A DNA stretch of 64,000 nucleotides from Sporichthya brevicatena (GCF_039525035.1 NZ_BAAAHE010000021.1:79673-143672); one strand, 5' to 3'. Counted from the stretch's first letter, positions 8,463-17,331 are shown. Program-made: numbers and translations. Notes: generated by a model not told the origin, from the sequence alone.

Positions 8463-9493
8463 GCCTGCCTCTCGGTGTGCAGCCCGAAGGCCGCGAGTGC
8501 GGCGGTCACGGTACCCACCGCCTCCGGCGGCAGGTCCGGCAGCACCACACCCCGCCAGGGCGTGACACGGAGCCCGGCCGGCCCGTCGCGGTGCTGCTGG
8601 GCCTGGTGCTGCTGGGCCTGGTGCTGCTGGGCCTGGTCGGCGAGGGCCCGGAACGCAGCCGCGGTCAGCCGGCCGTCCCCGGCGTCGAGGACGAGGGCCG
8701 TCCGCCCGTCGGCCTGGCGGTACTCCCCCGGCTCCAGCGCCCGCGCCCCGCTCATGCATGAGCAGGGCGTCGATTTTCCGGCGTCCGGTGTCCGAATTTC
8801 GACCACCCGCTCATGCATGAGCGACGGGTCGAGGCGGGCGGCGACGCGGGCCGGGCCCTCGGCGAGCTCGGCGAGGCGCCAGGCGGGTGAGTGCTGGGCA
8901 GCCCGCTCGGCGAGGAAGGCCCGGGCGGCCGCGAGGGCGAGCGCGGCCGGGGCCGTCGTCAGGCCGATCTTGGCCCCACCGAGGCGCACGACGAACCCGT
9001 CGGGGACGGCGTGCAGCGTCACGTCGGCGTCGAGTCCGGAGACGTCGAGGCTGCCGTCGTCGATCGCGAACAGGAACCGGCCCGGCAGAGCGGCCAGGTG
9101 CGGGTCGTCGCAGAGCCCCTCGTCGAGGTCGGTGACGATCGGCCCGACGTCCGGGTGCTCGCGCAGGCCGCTCAGCGGCGAGGCGACGATGTTGCGGACC
9201 CGGTCGTGGGTGTCGCTCGGGAGCAAGCCGGCGGCCCGCAGCCGCGGCGCGAGGGCGTGCTCACCCGCCGGCTGCAACCCTCTGATCTGCACGTTCGCGC
9301 GCGAGGTCAGCTCCAGGACGCCACTGCCGAGCTCCTCCGCCGCGGTGGCGAGCACCCGCGCCTGCTCGACCGAGAGCCGGCCCCCGGGAATCCGGACCCG
9401 CGCCAGCCCCCCGTCGGCCGCCGACCACACCGACCGGACCCCGGGGCAGGCGTCGGGACCCTCCCGGCGGACGGACGACTTCGGTGACGGCAC
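8459..9493 (-). CDS. cobG: Precorrin-3B synthase-like CobG, apparently lacking the C-terminal Fe-S part
   Basis: The 344-residue product matches the N-terminal and middle parts of CobG, the oxygen-dependent enzyme that makes precorrin-3B. It has [46 protein letters not shown] and [16 protein letters not shown]. Family members continue past the [12 protein letters not shown] strand into cysteine motifs that bind a [4Fe-4S] cluster; here the protein ends shortly after that strand, at the cobH start. It also carries three 15-bp repeats encoding Gln/His-rich residues, and a segment bounded by two identical 14-bp palindromes. The start is uncertain: GTG at 9493 or at 9514, both without a good ribosome site. 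It heads cobG-cobH-cobIJ and may be impaired. Confidence 0.8.
   Translation of the reverse strand: MPSPKSSVRREGPDACPGVRSVWSAADGGLARVRIPGGRLSVEQARVLATAAEELGSGVLELTSRANVQIRGLQPAGEHALAPRLRAAGLLPSDTHDRVRNIVASPLSGLREHPDVGPIVTDLDEGLCDDPHLAALPGRFLFAIDDGSLDVSGLDADVTLHAVPDGFVVRLGGAKIGLTTAPAALALAAARAFLAERAAQHSPAWRLAELAEGPARVAARLDPSLMHERVVEIRTPDAGKSTPCSCMSGARALEPGEYRQADGRTALVLDAGDGRLTAAAFRALADQAQQHQAQQHQAQQHRDGPAGLRVTPWRGVVLPDLPPEAVGTVTAALAAFGLHTERQA
8591..8635. repeat. Three perfect tandem 15-bp repeats inside cobG
   Basis: GTGCTGCTGGGCCTG is repeated three times without mismatch. On the coding (minus) strand the copies read as Gln/Ala/His-rich five-residue units, so the array keeps the frame and adds a polar linker in a poorly conserved region of CobG. 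Length variation between relatives would be expected here. Confidence 0.9.
8750..8822. repeat. Pair of identical 14-bp palindromes bounding a short segment in cobG
   Basis: GCTCATGCATGAGC occurs at 8750-8763 and again at 8809-8822. The DNA between is more AT-rich than its surroundings. The two copies are 59 bp apart, which is not a multiple of three, so removing one unit would shift the cobG frame. The segment encodes a Cys- and Met-containing stretch that does not look like the rest of CobG. It resembles a small palindromic insertion, but no third copy of the palindrome was seen in the window. Confidence 0.75.
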
Positions 9494-9524
9494 CCGGCGA
9501 TCGTACGAGCGCACCGCAGCGGAG

Positions 9525-9666
9525 GACGGACGGCCGGTGGCCGTGTGCGAGAGTGGGCGGCAATCGCGACGACCAGCGGAGGAAGCCGGTGCAAGCCCGG
9601 CGCCGTCCCGCGACTGTGACCGGGAACGCTTCCGCGGAAGCGTTCCGGGGAGCCAGACACTCCCGT
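9525..9666 (+). ncRNA. Cobalamin (AdoCbl-type) riboswitch upstream of cobN
   Basis: The leader contains the conserved cobalamin-aptamer core in order: GGAAGCCGGTGCAAGCCCGG (9590-9600 region), then GTCCCGCGACTGTGA (about 9605-9619), and after a variable arm the 3' box GAGCCAGACAC (9650-9660). The variable arm is a perfect 24-nt hairpin at 9623-9646. The cobN ribosome site (GGGAGGAAG) begins about 40 nt after the aptamer, consistent with translational control: high cobalamin would mask the site and lower CobN. End coordinates are approximate because the outer P1 helix is not folded here. The same DNA must hold the promoter of the divergent cobG. Confidence 0.88.
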
Positions 9667-9716
9667 CGTCGCCGACGCCGGCCCGGGGCGCGGACCCCGA
9701 GGGAGGAAGTACGACC

Positions 9717-12700
9717 GTGGCGACCCACCTGCTGCTGTCCACCTCGGACACCGACCTGCTCTCGGCCCGGTCCTCCGGTGCGGAGTACCGGCTCGCGAAC
9801 CCCTCCCGGATCGAGGTCGCCGACCTGCCCGGGCTGCTCGACGGCGTCGACCTCGTCGTCGTCCGTATCCTCGGCGGCTACCGCGACTGGCAGGACGGCA
9901 TCGACGCCCTGCGCGCCGACGGGCGGCCGTTGGTCGTCCTCGGCGGCGAGTCGCTGCCGGACGCCGACCTGATGGCGCTCTCGACGGTCCCGGCCGGCGT
10001 CGCGGCCCAGGCCCACGCCTACCTCGCCCACGGCGGCCCGGTGAACCTCGCCGAGCTCCACGCCTTCCTCTCCGACACCGTCCTGCTGACCGGCGAGGGC
10101 TTCGCTCCCCCGGCCGAGCTCCCGGACTGGGGTCACCTCGAGCGCGAGGCCGCGACCAACGACGGGCCGCGAATCGGGATCCTCTACTACCGCGCGCACC
10201 ACGTCGCCGGGAACACCGCGTTTGTCGACGCGCTCTCGAAGGCCGTCGAGGCCCACGGGGCGACGGCGATGCCGATGTACTGCTCGTCCCTGCGGGTGCC
10301 CGACCCCGGCCTGTTGGAGCAGCTCGCGGCCGCGGACGCGCTCGTCGTCACGGTCCTCGCCGCGGGCGGGCGCCGCCCGGCGGACGCGAGCGCCGGCGGC
10401 GACGACGAGGCGTGGGACGTGCAGGCCCTCGCCGCGCTCGACATCCCGATCCTGCAGGGGCTGTGCCTGACGTCCTCGCGCGAGACCTGGGCCGCCTCCG
10501 ACGACGGCCTGTCCCCGCTCGACACCGCGACCCAGGTCGCCGTCCCCGAGTTCGACGGCCGCCTGATCACCGTCCCGTTCTCCTTCAAGGAGATCGACGC
10601 GGACGGGCTGCCCGTCTACGTCCCGGACCCCGAGCGGTGCGCCCGCGTCGCCGGCATCGCCGTCCGGCACGCGCGGTTGCGGCTCATTCCCGCCGCGGAG
10701 AAGAAGCTCGCGCTGATGCTCAGCGCCTACCCGACCAAGCACGCCCGCATCGGCAACGCCGTCGGTCTCGACACCCCGGCCAGCGTCCTCGAGCTGCTGC
10801 ACGCCCTGCGCGGGGCCGGCTACCAGGTCGGCGACCTGCCCGGCCTGGAGGCGCGCGACGGCGATGCCCTCATGCATGCCCTGATCGCCGCCGGCGGGCA
10901 GGACCCCGACTGGCTGACGGACGCTCAGCTCGCGGCCAACCCCGTTCGCATCCCCGGTGCGGTGTACGCGGAGTGGTTCGCGACCCTGCCGGCCGAGCTC
11001 CGCGAGGCGGTCGAGGAGCACTGGGGTCCGGCACCGGGCTCGCTGTTCGTCGACGGCGGCGACATCGTCCTCGCGGCGATGGTCGCGGGCAACGTCGCGC
11101 TGATGGTCCAGCCCCCGCGCGGGTTCGGCGAGAACCCCGTCGCGATCTACCACGACCCGGACCTGCCGCCCAGCCACCACTACCTCGCGGCCTACCACTG
11201 GCTCGGCGGCAAGCACGGGGCCTGCTTCGGCGCGGACGCGATGGTCCACGTCGGCAAGCACGGCAACCTCGAGTGGCTGCCGGGCAAGACCGCCGCCATG
11301 TCGGCGGCCTGCGCGACCGACGCGGCGATCGGCGACCTGCCGCTGATCTACCCGTTCCTCGTCAACGACCCGGGCGAGGGCACGCAGGCCAAGCGCCGCG
11401 CCCACGCGACACTGGTCGACCACCTCGTCCCGCCGATGGCGCGCGCCGAGACCTACGGCGACATCACGCGCCTGGAGCAGCTGCTCGACGAGCACTCCAA
11501 CATCGCGGCGATGGACCCGGCCAAGCTGCCCGCGATCCGCGCCCAGATCTGGACGCTGATCCAGGCCGCCAAGCTCGACCACGACCTCGGGCTCTCCGAC
11601 CGGCCCCACGACGCCGAGTTCGACGACTTCCTGCTCCACGTCGACGGCTGGCTCTGCGAGATCAAGGACGTTCAGATCCGCGACGGCCTGCACGTCCTCG
11701 GCCAGGTCCCCAGCGGCGAGGCCCGCATCGACCTGATCCTGGCCATGCTGAGGGCACGTCAGATGTGGGGTGGCCAGGTCGCCGCCCTCCCCGGCCTCCG
11801 CGAGGCCCTCGGCCTCCCCGAGGACGGCTCGGCGACCCGCGAACAGACGGACGCGATCGAGGGCACCGCCCGCGCCCTCGTCGCCGCCATGGACGCCGCC
11901 GGCTGGGACCCGGCCGCCGCCGCGACCGTCACCGACGACAGCCGAGTGGCGGAGATCCTTCGGTTCGCGGCGACGGAGATCGTGCCCCGGCTGGACAGGA
12001 CGACCGACGAGATCGCCCACGTCCTGCACGCGCTCGAGGGCGGGTACGTGCCGGCCGGGCCGAGCGGGTCGCCGCTGCGCGGGCTGATCAACGTCCTCCC
12101 GACCGGGCGGAACTTCTACTCGGTCGACCCCAAGGCCGTGCCGTCCCGCCTCGCGTACGCGACCGGCGCCTCGATGGCCGACTCCCTCCTCGAGCGGTAC
12201 CGCCGCGAGAACGGCGAGTGGCCGCGCTCGGTCGGGCTCTCGGTCTGGGGCACGTCGGCGATGCGGACCTCCGGCGACGACATCGGCGAGGTCCTCGCGC
12301 TCCTCGGCGTCCGGCCGGTCTGGGACGAGGCCTCGAGGCGGGTCACCGGCCTGGAGGCGATCCCGCTCGACGAACTGACGCTGAACGGCGAGCGGCGGCC
12401 CCGCGTCGACGTGACGGTCCGTATCTCGGGGTTCTTCCGCGACGCCTTCCCCCACGTGGTCGCGATGTTGGACGACGCCGTCGCCCTCGTCGCCGGTCTC
12501 GACGAGAGTCCCGAGCACAACTTCGTCCGCGCCCATGTCGACGACGACCTCGCGACCCACGGCGACCGCCGGCGCGCGACGCTGCGCGTCTTCGGCTCGA
12601 AGCCCGGTGCCTACGGCGCGGGCCTGCTCCCCCTCATCGACTCCCGCAACTGGCGCGACGACGCGGACCTCGCGGAGGTCTACGCGGTGTGGGGCGGTTA

Positions 12701-13304
12701 CGCCTACGGCCGCGACCTGGACGGCCTGCCCGCACGCCCGGACATGGAGACGGCCTACAAGCGCATCGCGGTCGCGGCGAAGAACGTCGACACCCGCGAG
12801 CACGACATCGCCGACTCCGACGACTACTTCCAGTACCACGGCGGGATGGTCGCGACCGTCCGTGCGCTGACGGGCAAGGCGCCCGCGGCGTACATCGGCG
12901 ACTCCACCAACCCGGACGCGGTGCGCACCCGGACCCTCTCCGAGGAGACGGCCCGCATCTTCCGGGCCCGCGTGGTGAATCCGCGCTGGATCGCGGCCAT
13001 GCGCCGGCACGGCTACAAGGGCGCGTTCGAGCTCGCGGCGACCGTCGACTACCTCTTCGGGTACGACGCCACCGCCGGCGTGGTCGAGGACTGGATGTAC
13101 GAGAAGCTGACGGAGTCTTACGTTCTCGACCCCGAGCAGCGGAAGTTCTTCGCCGAGTCGAACCCGTGGGCCCTGCACGGCATCACCGAGCGCCTGCTCG
13201 AGGCGGCCGACCGGGGGCTCTGGGAGAACCCCGACCCCGAGACGATGGCGGGCCTGCGGCAGGCCTACCTCGAGACCGAGGGCGACCTCGAAGCGGGAAC
13301 CTGA
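9717..13304 (+). CDS. cobN: Cobaltochelatase subunit CobN
   Basis: CobN is the large subunit of the ATP-dependent aerobic cobaltochelatase that inserts Co(II) into hydrogenobyrinic acid a,c-diamide. The 1195-residue protein is of standard length. It shows family segments such as LSAYPTKHARIGNAVGLDTP, HVGKHGNLEWLPGKTAAMS, IYPFLVNDPGEGTQAKRR and, near the end, DYLFGYDATAGVVEDWMYEK. The GTG start follows GGGAGGAAG by eight bases and sits directly behind the riboswitch. The AAA+ and VWA partner subunits are supplied by the ChlID-type protein at 39-41 kb rather than by CobS and CobT chelatase proteins. It is transcribed alone. Confidence 0.96.
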   Translation: MATHLLLSTSDTDLLSARSSGAEYRLANPSRIEVADLPGLLDGVDLVVVRILGGYRDWQDGIDALRADGRPLVVLGGESLPDADLMALSTVPAGVAAQAHAYLAHGGPVNLAELHAFLSDTVLLTGEGFAPPAELPDWGHLEREAATNDGPRIGILYYRAHHVAGNTAFVDALSKAVEAHGATAMPMYCSSLRVPDPGLLEQLAAADALVVTVLAAGGRRPADASAGGDDEAWDVQALAALDIPILQGLCLTSSRETWAASDDGLSPLDTATQVAVPEFDGRLITVPFSFKEIDADGLPVYVPDPERCARVAGIAVRHARLRLIPAAEKKLALMLSAYPTKHARIGNAVGLDTPASVLELLHALRGAGYQVGDLPGLEARDGDALMHALIAAGGQDPDWLTDAQLAANPVRIPGAVYAEWFATLPAELREAVEEHWGPAPGSLFVDGGDIVLAAMVAGNVALMVQPPRGFGENPVAIYHDPDLPPSHHYLAAYHWLGGKHGACFGADAMVHVGKHGNLEWLPGKTAAMSAACATDAAIGDLPLIYPFLVNDPGEGTQAKRRAHATLVDHLVPPMARAETYGDITRLEQLLDEHSNIAAMDPAKLPAIRAQIWTLIQAAKLDHDLGLSDRPHDAEFDDFLLHVDGWLCEIKDVQIRDGLHVLGQVPSGEARIDLILAMLRARQMWGGQVAALPGLREALGLPEDGSATREQTDAIEGTARALVAAMDAAGWDPAAAATVTDDSRVAEILRFAATEIVPRLDRTTDEIAHVLHALEGGYVPAGPSGSPLRGLINVLPTGRNFYSVDPKAVPSRLAYATGASMADSLLERYRRENGEWPRSVGLSVWGTSAMRTSGDDIGEVLALLGVRPVWDEASRRVTGLEAIPLDELTLNGERRPRVDVTVRISGFFRDAFPHVVAMLDDAVALVAGLDESPEHNFVRAHVDDDLATHGDRRRATLRVFGSKPGAYGAGLLPLIDSRNWRDDADLAEVYAVWGGYAYGRDLDGLPARPDMETAYKRIAVAAKNVDTREHDIADSDDYFQYHGGMVATVRALTGKAPAAYIGDSTNPDAVRTRTLSEETARIFRARVVNPRWIAAMRRHGYKGAFELAATVDYLFGYDATAGVVEDWMYEKLTESYVLDPEQRKFFAESNPWALHGITERLLEAADRGLWENPDPETMAGLRQAYLETEGDLEAGT

Positions 13305-13357
13305 ACGCCCGCTGAAAGTTTTCGTCCTCCCGGCCAAACGGTCGCTACATTGAGCCG

Positions 13358-14164
13358 ATGGCTGAGCGCCCCACGGCGAGCGACCACCCCACCCGCTCGC
13401 GACGGAAGTTCGCGGGTCTGACGCAGTGTGCGTTGGTCGCCGCGTGCGCCGCGCTGTACTTCCTCACCCGGAACTTCACCGAGGGCTCGCAGGAGCGCGC
13501 GACCGAGAACGCCTACTCGATCCTCAGCTTCGAGGACCGGCTCGACATCGCGTGGGAGAACAGCATCCACTCGGCCGTCGTGGCCCATCAGAGCATGATC
13601 ACGTTCTTCAACTGGGTCTACATCTGGGGCCACTGGCCCGTCATCATCACCACGCTGGTGCTGCTCCACCGCTACGCCCGGCCGGCGTACACCCAGCTCC
13701 GGAACGCGATGATCGTCTCCGGCGGCATCGGCCTGCTGATCTTCGCCCGGTACCCGGTCAGCCCGCCACGGCTGCTGCCCGAGGCGGAGTTCGTCGACAC
13801 CGTGACGGTCTGGTCGCACTCCTACCGGGTCCTGCAGCCGCCGGCGTTCGTCAACCAGTACGCCGCGATGCCGAGCCTGCACGTCGGCTGGAACCTGCTC
13901 GTCGGGATCGTGGTCTGGCGGGCCGCGCGGCACTGGGTGCTGCGTGCCCTGGCCGTGGCGTCCCCTGTCCTGATGGCGACGGCGGTCGTGGCCACCGCCA
14001 ACCACTACGTCCTCGACGTGGTCTGCGGGTCGGTCGTGGCGCTCACCGGGTACAGCGCCGTCCTCGCCTACGAGCGCTTCCGCGGCCGCTCACCGAAGTC
14101 TCCCGGTCAACGTCGTCAGCCGAACCTGCACTGGCGTCCCGGAGCAGTCCCCCATCGTGCCTGA
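13358..14164 (+). CDS. PAP2-family membrane phosphatase/transferase
   Basis: This 268-residue integral membrane protein belongs to the phosphatidic-acid-phosphatase 2 / inositol phosphorylceramide synthase-like (Aur1-type) group. It has about six hydrophobic segments. The family's active-site motifs are visible as RYPVSPPRLLP, then QYAAMPSLHVGWNLL with the catalytic His, and ATANHYVLDVVCG with the second His-Asp pair. Members remove or transfer lipid-linked phosphate groups; actinobacterial relatives are mostly uncharacterised. The ATG lies 53 bp after cobN, with a possible -10 element (TACATT) just upstream, suggesting its own promoter. It converges on tsaD. Confidence 0.85.
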   Translation: MAERPTASDHPTRSRRKFAGLTQCALVAACAALYFLTRNFTEGSQERATENAYSILSFEDRLDIAWENSIHSAVVAHQSMITFFNWVYIWGHWPVIITTLVLLHRYARPAYTQLRNAMIVSGGIGLLIFARYPVSPPRLLPEAEFVDTVTVWSHSYRVLQPPAFVNQYAAMPSLHVGWNLLVGIVVWRAARHWVLRALAVASPVLMATAVVATANHYVLDVVCGSVVALTGYSAVLAYERFRGRSPKSPGQRRQPNLHWRPGAVPHRA

Positions 14165-14182
14165 CGGCACGTCAGATCCCGC

Positions 14183-15232
14183 TCAGGCCGGGACGAGGGT
14201 GGCGGCCTGAAGGATCGCGGACGGGTCGGCGCCGAGCGAGAGGGCGTCCGGCGCGGCACCGGAGACGACGAGCATGTGACCGACCGAGGCGATCATCGGG
14301 CCGTTGTCGGTGCAGTACTTCAGCGCCGGGATCCGCAGGCGCACCCCGGCGGCCGCGGCGCGCTCGGCGGCGACCTCCCGCAGGCGGCTGTTGGCCGCGA
14401 CTCCGCCGACGATGAGCAGGTCGCCGCACTGCCGCTCCCCGCAGGCGGCGAGCGACTTGTCGACGAGCACGTCGACCACGGCGTCCTGGAACGAGGCCGC
14501 GACGTCCGCGACCGGGATCGGCTCGCCGGCGCGCTCGCGGGCCTCCACCCAGCGGGCGACGGCGGTCTTGAGGCCGGAGAACGAGAACTCGAACGGCGGG
14601 TCCTGCGGACGCGAGAGCCCACGCGGGAACGCGATCGCGGTCGGGTTCCCCTCCTTGGCGATCCGGTCGATGGCCGGGCCGCCGGGGAACGGCAGCCCGA
14701 GCACCCGGCCGACCTTGTCGAACGCCTCACCGGCGGCGTCGTCGAGCGTGTCGCCGAGGTGCTCGATGGGGTCGTTCACGAGGTCGCGGCAGTACAGCAG
14801 CGACGTGTGCCCGCCGGAGACGATCAGGACGACGCAGGGGTTCGGCAGCGCGCCGTGCGCCAGCGCGTCGGCGGCGACGTGCCCGGCGAGGTGGTGGACG
14901 CCGTAGAGCGGGACGCCCCACGCGATCGAGTACGCCTTGGCGGCGGCGAGGCCGACCTGCAACGCGGTCGCGAGGCCCGGTCCGGCGGTGACGGCGATCG
15001 CGTCGACGTCGGCCGAGGTGATGCCCGCCCGCTCCAGCGCCAGCTCCATGGCCGGCACCAGCGCCTCCAGGTGGGCCCGCGCCGCGACCTCGGGGACGAC
15101 GCCGCCGAAGCGGGCGTGCTCGTCCATGCTCGACGCCAGCGCCTCGCCGATCAGCTCACCGTCACGAACGACGCCGACACCGGTCTCGTCGCACGAGGTC
15201 TCGATCCCCACCACCACAGGCATGGGGCCCAT
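14183..15232 (-). CDS. tsaD: tRNA N6-adenosine threonylcarbamoyltransferase TsaD
   Basis: TsaD transfers the threonylcarbamoyl group from threonylcarbamoyl-AMP to A37 of tRNAs reading ANN codons. The 349-residue protein has the Kae1/TsaD signatures [16 protein letters not shown], the metal-binding [34 protein letters not shown] and [15 protein letters not shown]. An ATG three codons in (15223) is an equally possible start. It is the third gene of a minus-strand group after the DUF475 gene and a small unknown gene, only six bases behind the latter. The usual partners tsaB and tsaE are not in the window. Confidence 0.96.
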   Translation of the reverse strand: MGPMPVVVGIETSCDETGVGVVRDGELIGEALASSMDEHARFGGVVPEVAARAHLEALVPAMELALERAGITSADVDAIAVTAGPGLATALQVGLAAAKAYSIAWGVPLYGVHHLAGHVAADALAHGALPNPCVVLIVSGGHTSLLYCRDLVNDPIEHLGDTLDDAAGEAFDKVGRVLGLPFPGGPAIDRIAKEGNPTAIAFPRGLSRPQDPPFEFSFSGLKTAVARWVEARERAGEPIPVADVAASFQDAVVDVLVDKSLAACGERQCGDLLIVGGVAANSRLREVAAERAAAAGVRLRIPALKYCTDNGPMIASVGHMLVVSGAAPDALSLGADPSAILQAATLVPA

Positions 15233-15238
15233 TGTGAC

Positions 15239-15601
15239 TCAGGGGTGCGCGCGGGCGAACTCGGCGAGGCGCTCGGCGGCCCGGGCGCAGTCGAAGGCGG
15301 CCTGGCGGAAGGCCACGGCGGCGGCCAGCAGCTCGGGCTTCCCCACGTTCTCCCCGACCGGGTGGTGGTCCTGCGTCTGCAGATAGCGCCGGGCGGCGGC
15401 CTCGGTGTCCGCGTCCAGCTCGGACCACCCCGCCGGGGCGGTCGCGGGGTCGGTGAAGCGGGCGCGCAGCTCGCGCTGGGCGGAGTCCATGCGCGCGAAC
15501 GCCTCGGCGGCCGCCTCCTGCGCCGCCCGGGCCTCCCACGCCCGGCGCTTCTTCCCGCGCAACCGGCGCGGGGGCTCGGCCCCGAGACCCGTGGTACTCA
15601 C
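15239..15601 (-). CDS. Unknown 120-residue protein between a DUF475 gene and tsaD
   Basis: I do not recognise this protein. It is 120 residues, rich in Ala, Arg and Glu. It starts with a basic patch (PPRRLRGKKRRAWEARAAQ) followed by largely helical, charged sequence, with no signal peptide or membrane segment. The GTG start overlaps the stop of the DUF475 gene (GTGA), with GGAGG about ten bases upstream, and the stop is six bases before tsaD. Co-translation with its neighbours is therefore likely. Function unknown. Confidence 0.6.
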   Translation of the reverse strand: MSTTGLGAEPPRRLRGKKRRAWEARAAQEAAAEAFARMDSAQRELRARFTDPATAPAGWSELDADTEAAARRYLQTQDHHPVGENVGKPELLAAAVAFRQAAFDCARAAERLAEFARAHP

Positions 15602-16722
15602 GACGCGCTCACCTCCGTGCGGCGCGAGGCCGGTCCGCCCATCCGCTTGTTGTGCGCGACCGAGCTGGCGATGCCGCCCAGGACGAAGAGCAGACCGATG
15701 CCGCCGGTGATGAGTTCGTCGACGTGGATCGAGATCGTCAGCAGCAGGATCACCGCGAGCGCCCCGATCGCCCACATCGCGCCGTGCTCCAGATAGATGT
15801 AGTCGCCGAGAGTCCCGCGCCGCACGAGGAAGACCGTGAACGAGCGGATGTAGAGCGCTCCGATGCCGAGGCCGAGCGCGATGATGATCGGGTCCTGGGT
15901 GATGGCGAACGCGCCGAGCACGCCGTCGAACGAGAACGACGCGTCGAGGATGTTCACGTAGAGGAACAGGAAGAACCCGGCCTTGCCCGTGGCCGCCGCG
16001 GTCGCCGACGGACCGCTACGTGTCACCGGGACGGTCGGCAGCGCGTCGTCGGAGTCCTCGGACAGGACGTCCTCCCCCACACCCTGGCTCTCGAACAACC
16101 GGCCGAGGCCGTCGACCAGCAGGTACGTGATCAGGCCGAGGACGCCGGAGATGAGGACCTCGCCCGGGTCGTCGGCGAGGTACTCCGCGGCCAGCGCCAG
16201 CGAGGTCAGGGCCAGGATGATCGAGGCCGTCGGCAGGACGCCGGCCCGGGCCAGCGGTCGTTCGATGAGGGTCAGCCAGTGGTGCGGGCGCTCGGTGTCG
16301 AACAGGAAGTCCAGGAAGAGCATCAGCAGGAACATGCCGCCGAAGGACGCGACCAGCGGGTGTGCCTCGTCGAGCAGGTACGCGTAGGACCCCGGTTCGT
16401 GGATGTCGCCCTTCTCCAGGGCGAGGTCGATCGCCTCGATCGGCCCGAGGTGGGCGGTCACACCGACGATGAGCAGCGGGAACACCAGGCGCATGCCGAA
16501 GACCGCGATGAGCACGCCGACGGTGAGGAACATCCGCTGCCAGAAGTGGCTCATCCGTTCGAGGATCTTCGCGTTGACGACCGCGTTGTCGAACGAGAGC
16601 GAGATCTCCAGGATCGACAGGATCGCGACCAGCAGGAGGCCCTCGATCCCGCCGTACAGCAGGCCGGCGGCCAGGCCGAGAGCAGTGATCCCGAAGGACC
16701 ACCCGAAGGTCTTGAGGATCAA
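15598..16722 (-). CDS. DUF475 / TerC-like integral membrane protein
   Basis: This 374-residue protein has nine or so hydrophobic segments and matches the DUF475 branch of the TerC superfamily. It opens with LILKTFGWSFGITALGLAAG and has two acidic membrane motifs, ILEISLSFDNAVVNAKILE and NILDASFSFDGVLGAFAIT, which in TerC-type proteins are thought to bind metal ions. Relatives are linked to tellurite resistance or manganese export; the function of DUF475 itself is not settled. The start is a TTG with AGGCGG five bases upstream. A variable, acidic loop separates the two halves. It heads the group DUF475-unknown-tsaD. Confidence 0.85.
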   Translation of the reverse strand: MILKTFGWSFGITALGLAAGLLYGGIEGLLLVAILSILEISLSFDNAVVNAKILERMSHFWQRMFLTVGVLIAVFGMRLVFPLLIVGVTAHLGPIEAIDLALEKGDIHEPGSYAYLLDEAHPLVASFGGMFLLMLFLDFLFDTERPHHWLTLIERPLARAGVLPTASIILALTSLALAAEYLADDPGEVLISGVLGLITYLLVDGLGRLFESQGVGEDVLSEDSDDALPTVPVTRSGPSATAAATGKAGFFLFLYVNILDASFSFDGVLGAFAITQDPIIIALGLGIGALYIRSFTVFLVRRGTLGDYIYLEHGAMWAIGALAVILLLTISIHVDELITGGIGLLFVLGGIASSVAHNKRMGGPASRRTEVSAS

Positions 16723-16863
16723 CGAACCGCCTTGCCGTCGCGTCCGATCTCGGGACGCGGCGAGCCTAGTCGGACACCGAGCGCCACTTTGCGCGGGCGC
16801 ACATCGCGGCGAACCGGACGAATCGCTCCGCGCGGACCCGGACGTGTTCTCACCCACAGTGAT

Positions 16864-16891
16864 TGTTCGTGTACAGATCTGGTAACGAACA
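16864..16891. promoter_or_regulatory. Inverted repeat upstream of a secreted-protein gene
   Basis: TGTTCGT (16864-16870) and ACGAACA (16885-16891) form a perfect 7-bp inverted repeat with a 14-bp spacer, ending 23 bases before the GTG of the secreted protein and in the divergent region shared with the DUF475 gene. It could be an operator or part of the transcript leader. Nothing else supports a particular regulator. Confidence 0.3.
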
Positions 16892-16914
16892 GGTCTCGCG
16901 CCTACCCTTCCAGA

Positions 16915-17331
16915 GTGCTGTTCACGTCCCGCCCTGCGATCGCCGGCGCTCTCGCGCTCGGTGCGGTCGCCGCGCTCGCGGTCCCCGCGGCCGCGGCGCC
17001 GACGGTCCGCGAGGCCGACGACCGGAGCGGGGTCCTGGTCTCGATCAGCGCCCCGGCGACCGTCGACCGCGGCCAAGACGCGACGCTCGGCGTCACCGTC
17101 CGGGACGTCGGCTCCGGGCAGCCGATGGCCGAAACGCTGGTCGTCGTCCTCCGCCGGGCCGCCGGTGAGGGCGGCTGGGCCGAGGCCGAGCGGACCGTCA
17201 CCGACGCCCGCGGGCGCGCGGTCGTCTCGGCGGCCGTCAAACCGCCGTCGACGGACTTCAAGGCCAAGGTTCCGCGCAGCGACACCCACCGGTGGGGCCG
17301 CAGCGCCAAGGTGACCGTCACCGTCAACTGA
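16915..17331 (+). CDS. Secreted protein with Ig-like/transthyretin-like domain, function unknown
   Basis: This 138-residue product has a signal peptide: a short basic start, a hydrophobic core around residues 8-24, and an Ala-rich cleavage site near AAAA-PTVRE. The mature part is all beta in character, with SISAPATVDRGQDATLGVTV and VSAAVKPPSTDFKAKV, resembling bacterial Ig-like domains that bind surface or matrix partners. Such a domain is a description, not a function. The GTG start is chosen because it gives a complete signal peptide. It lies between the divergent DUF475 gene and the converging fbiC. Confidence 0.65.
   Translation: MLFTSRPAIAGALALGAVAALAVPAAAAPTVREADDRSGVLVSISAPATVDRGQDATLGVTVRDVGSGQPMAETLVVVLRRAAGEGGWAEAERTVTDARGRAVVSAAVKPPSTDFKAKVPRSDTHRWGRSAKVTVTVN

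Noticed and set aside
10412..13315. A 967-residue plus-strand frame inside cobN
   Set aside because: It is a +1 shadow of cobN with an Arg/Pro-rich nonsense composition and no motif.
9261..13337. A 1358-residue open frame on the minus strand, antisense to cobN
   Set aside because: Its translation is Arg/Gly/Val-rich without any family resemblance, and the plus-strand cobN is unmistakable. Long antisense frames are common in DNA of this GC content.
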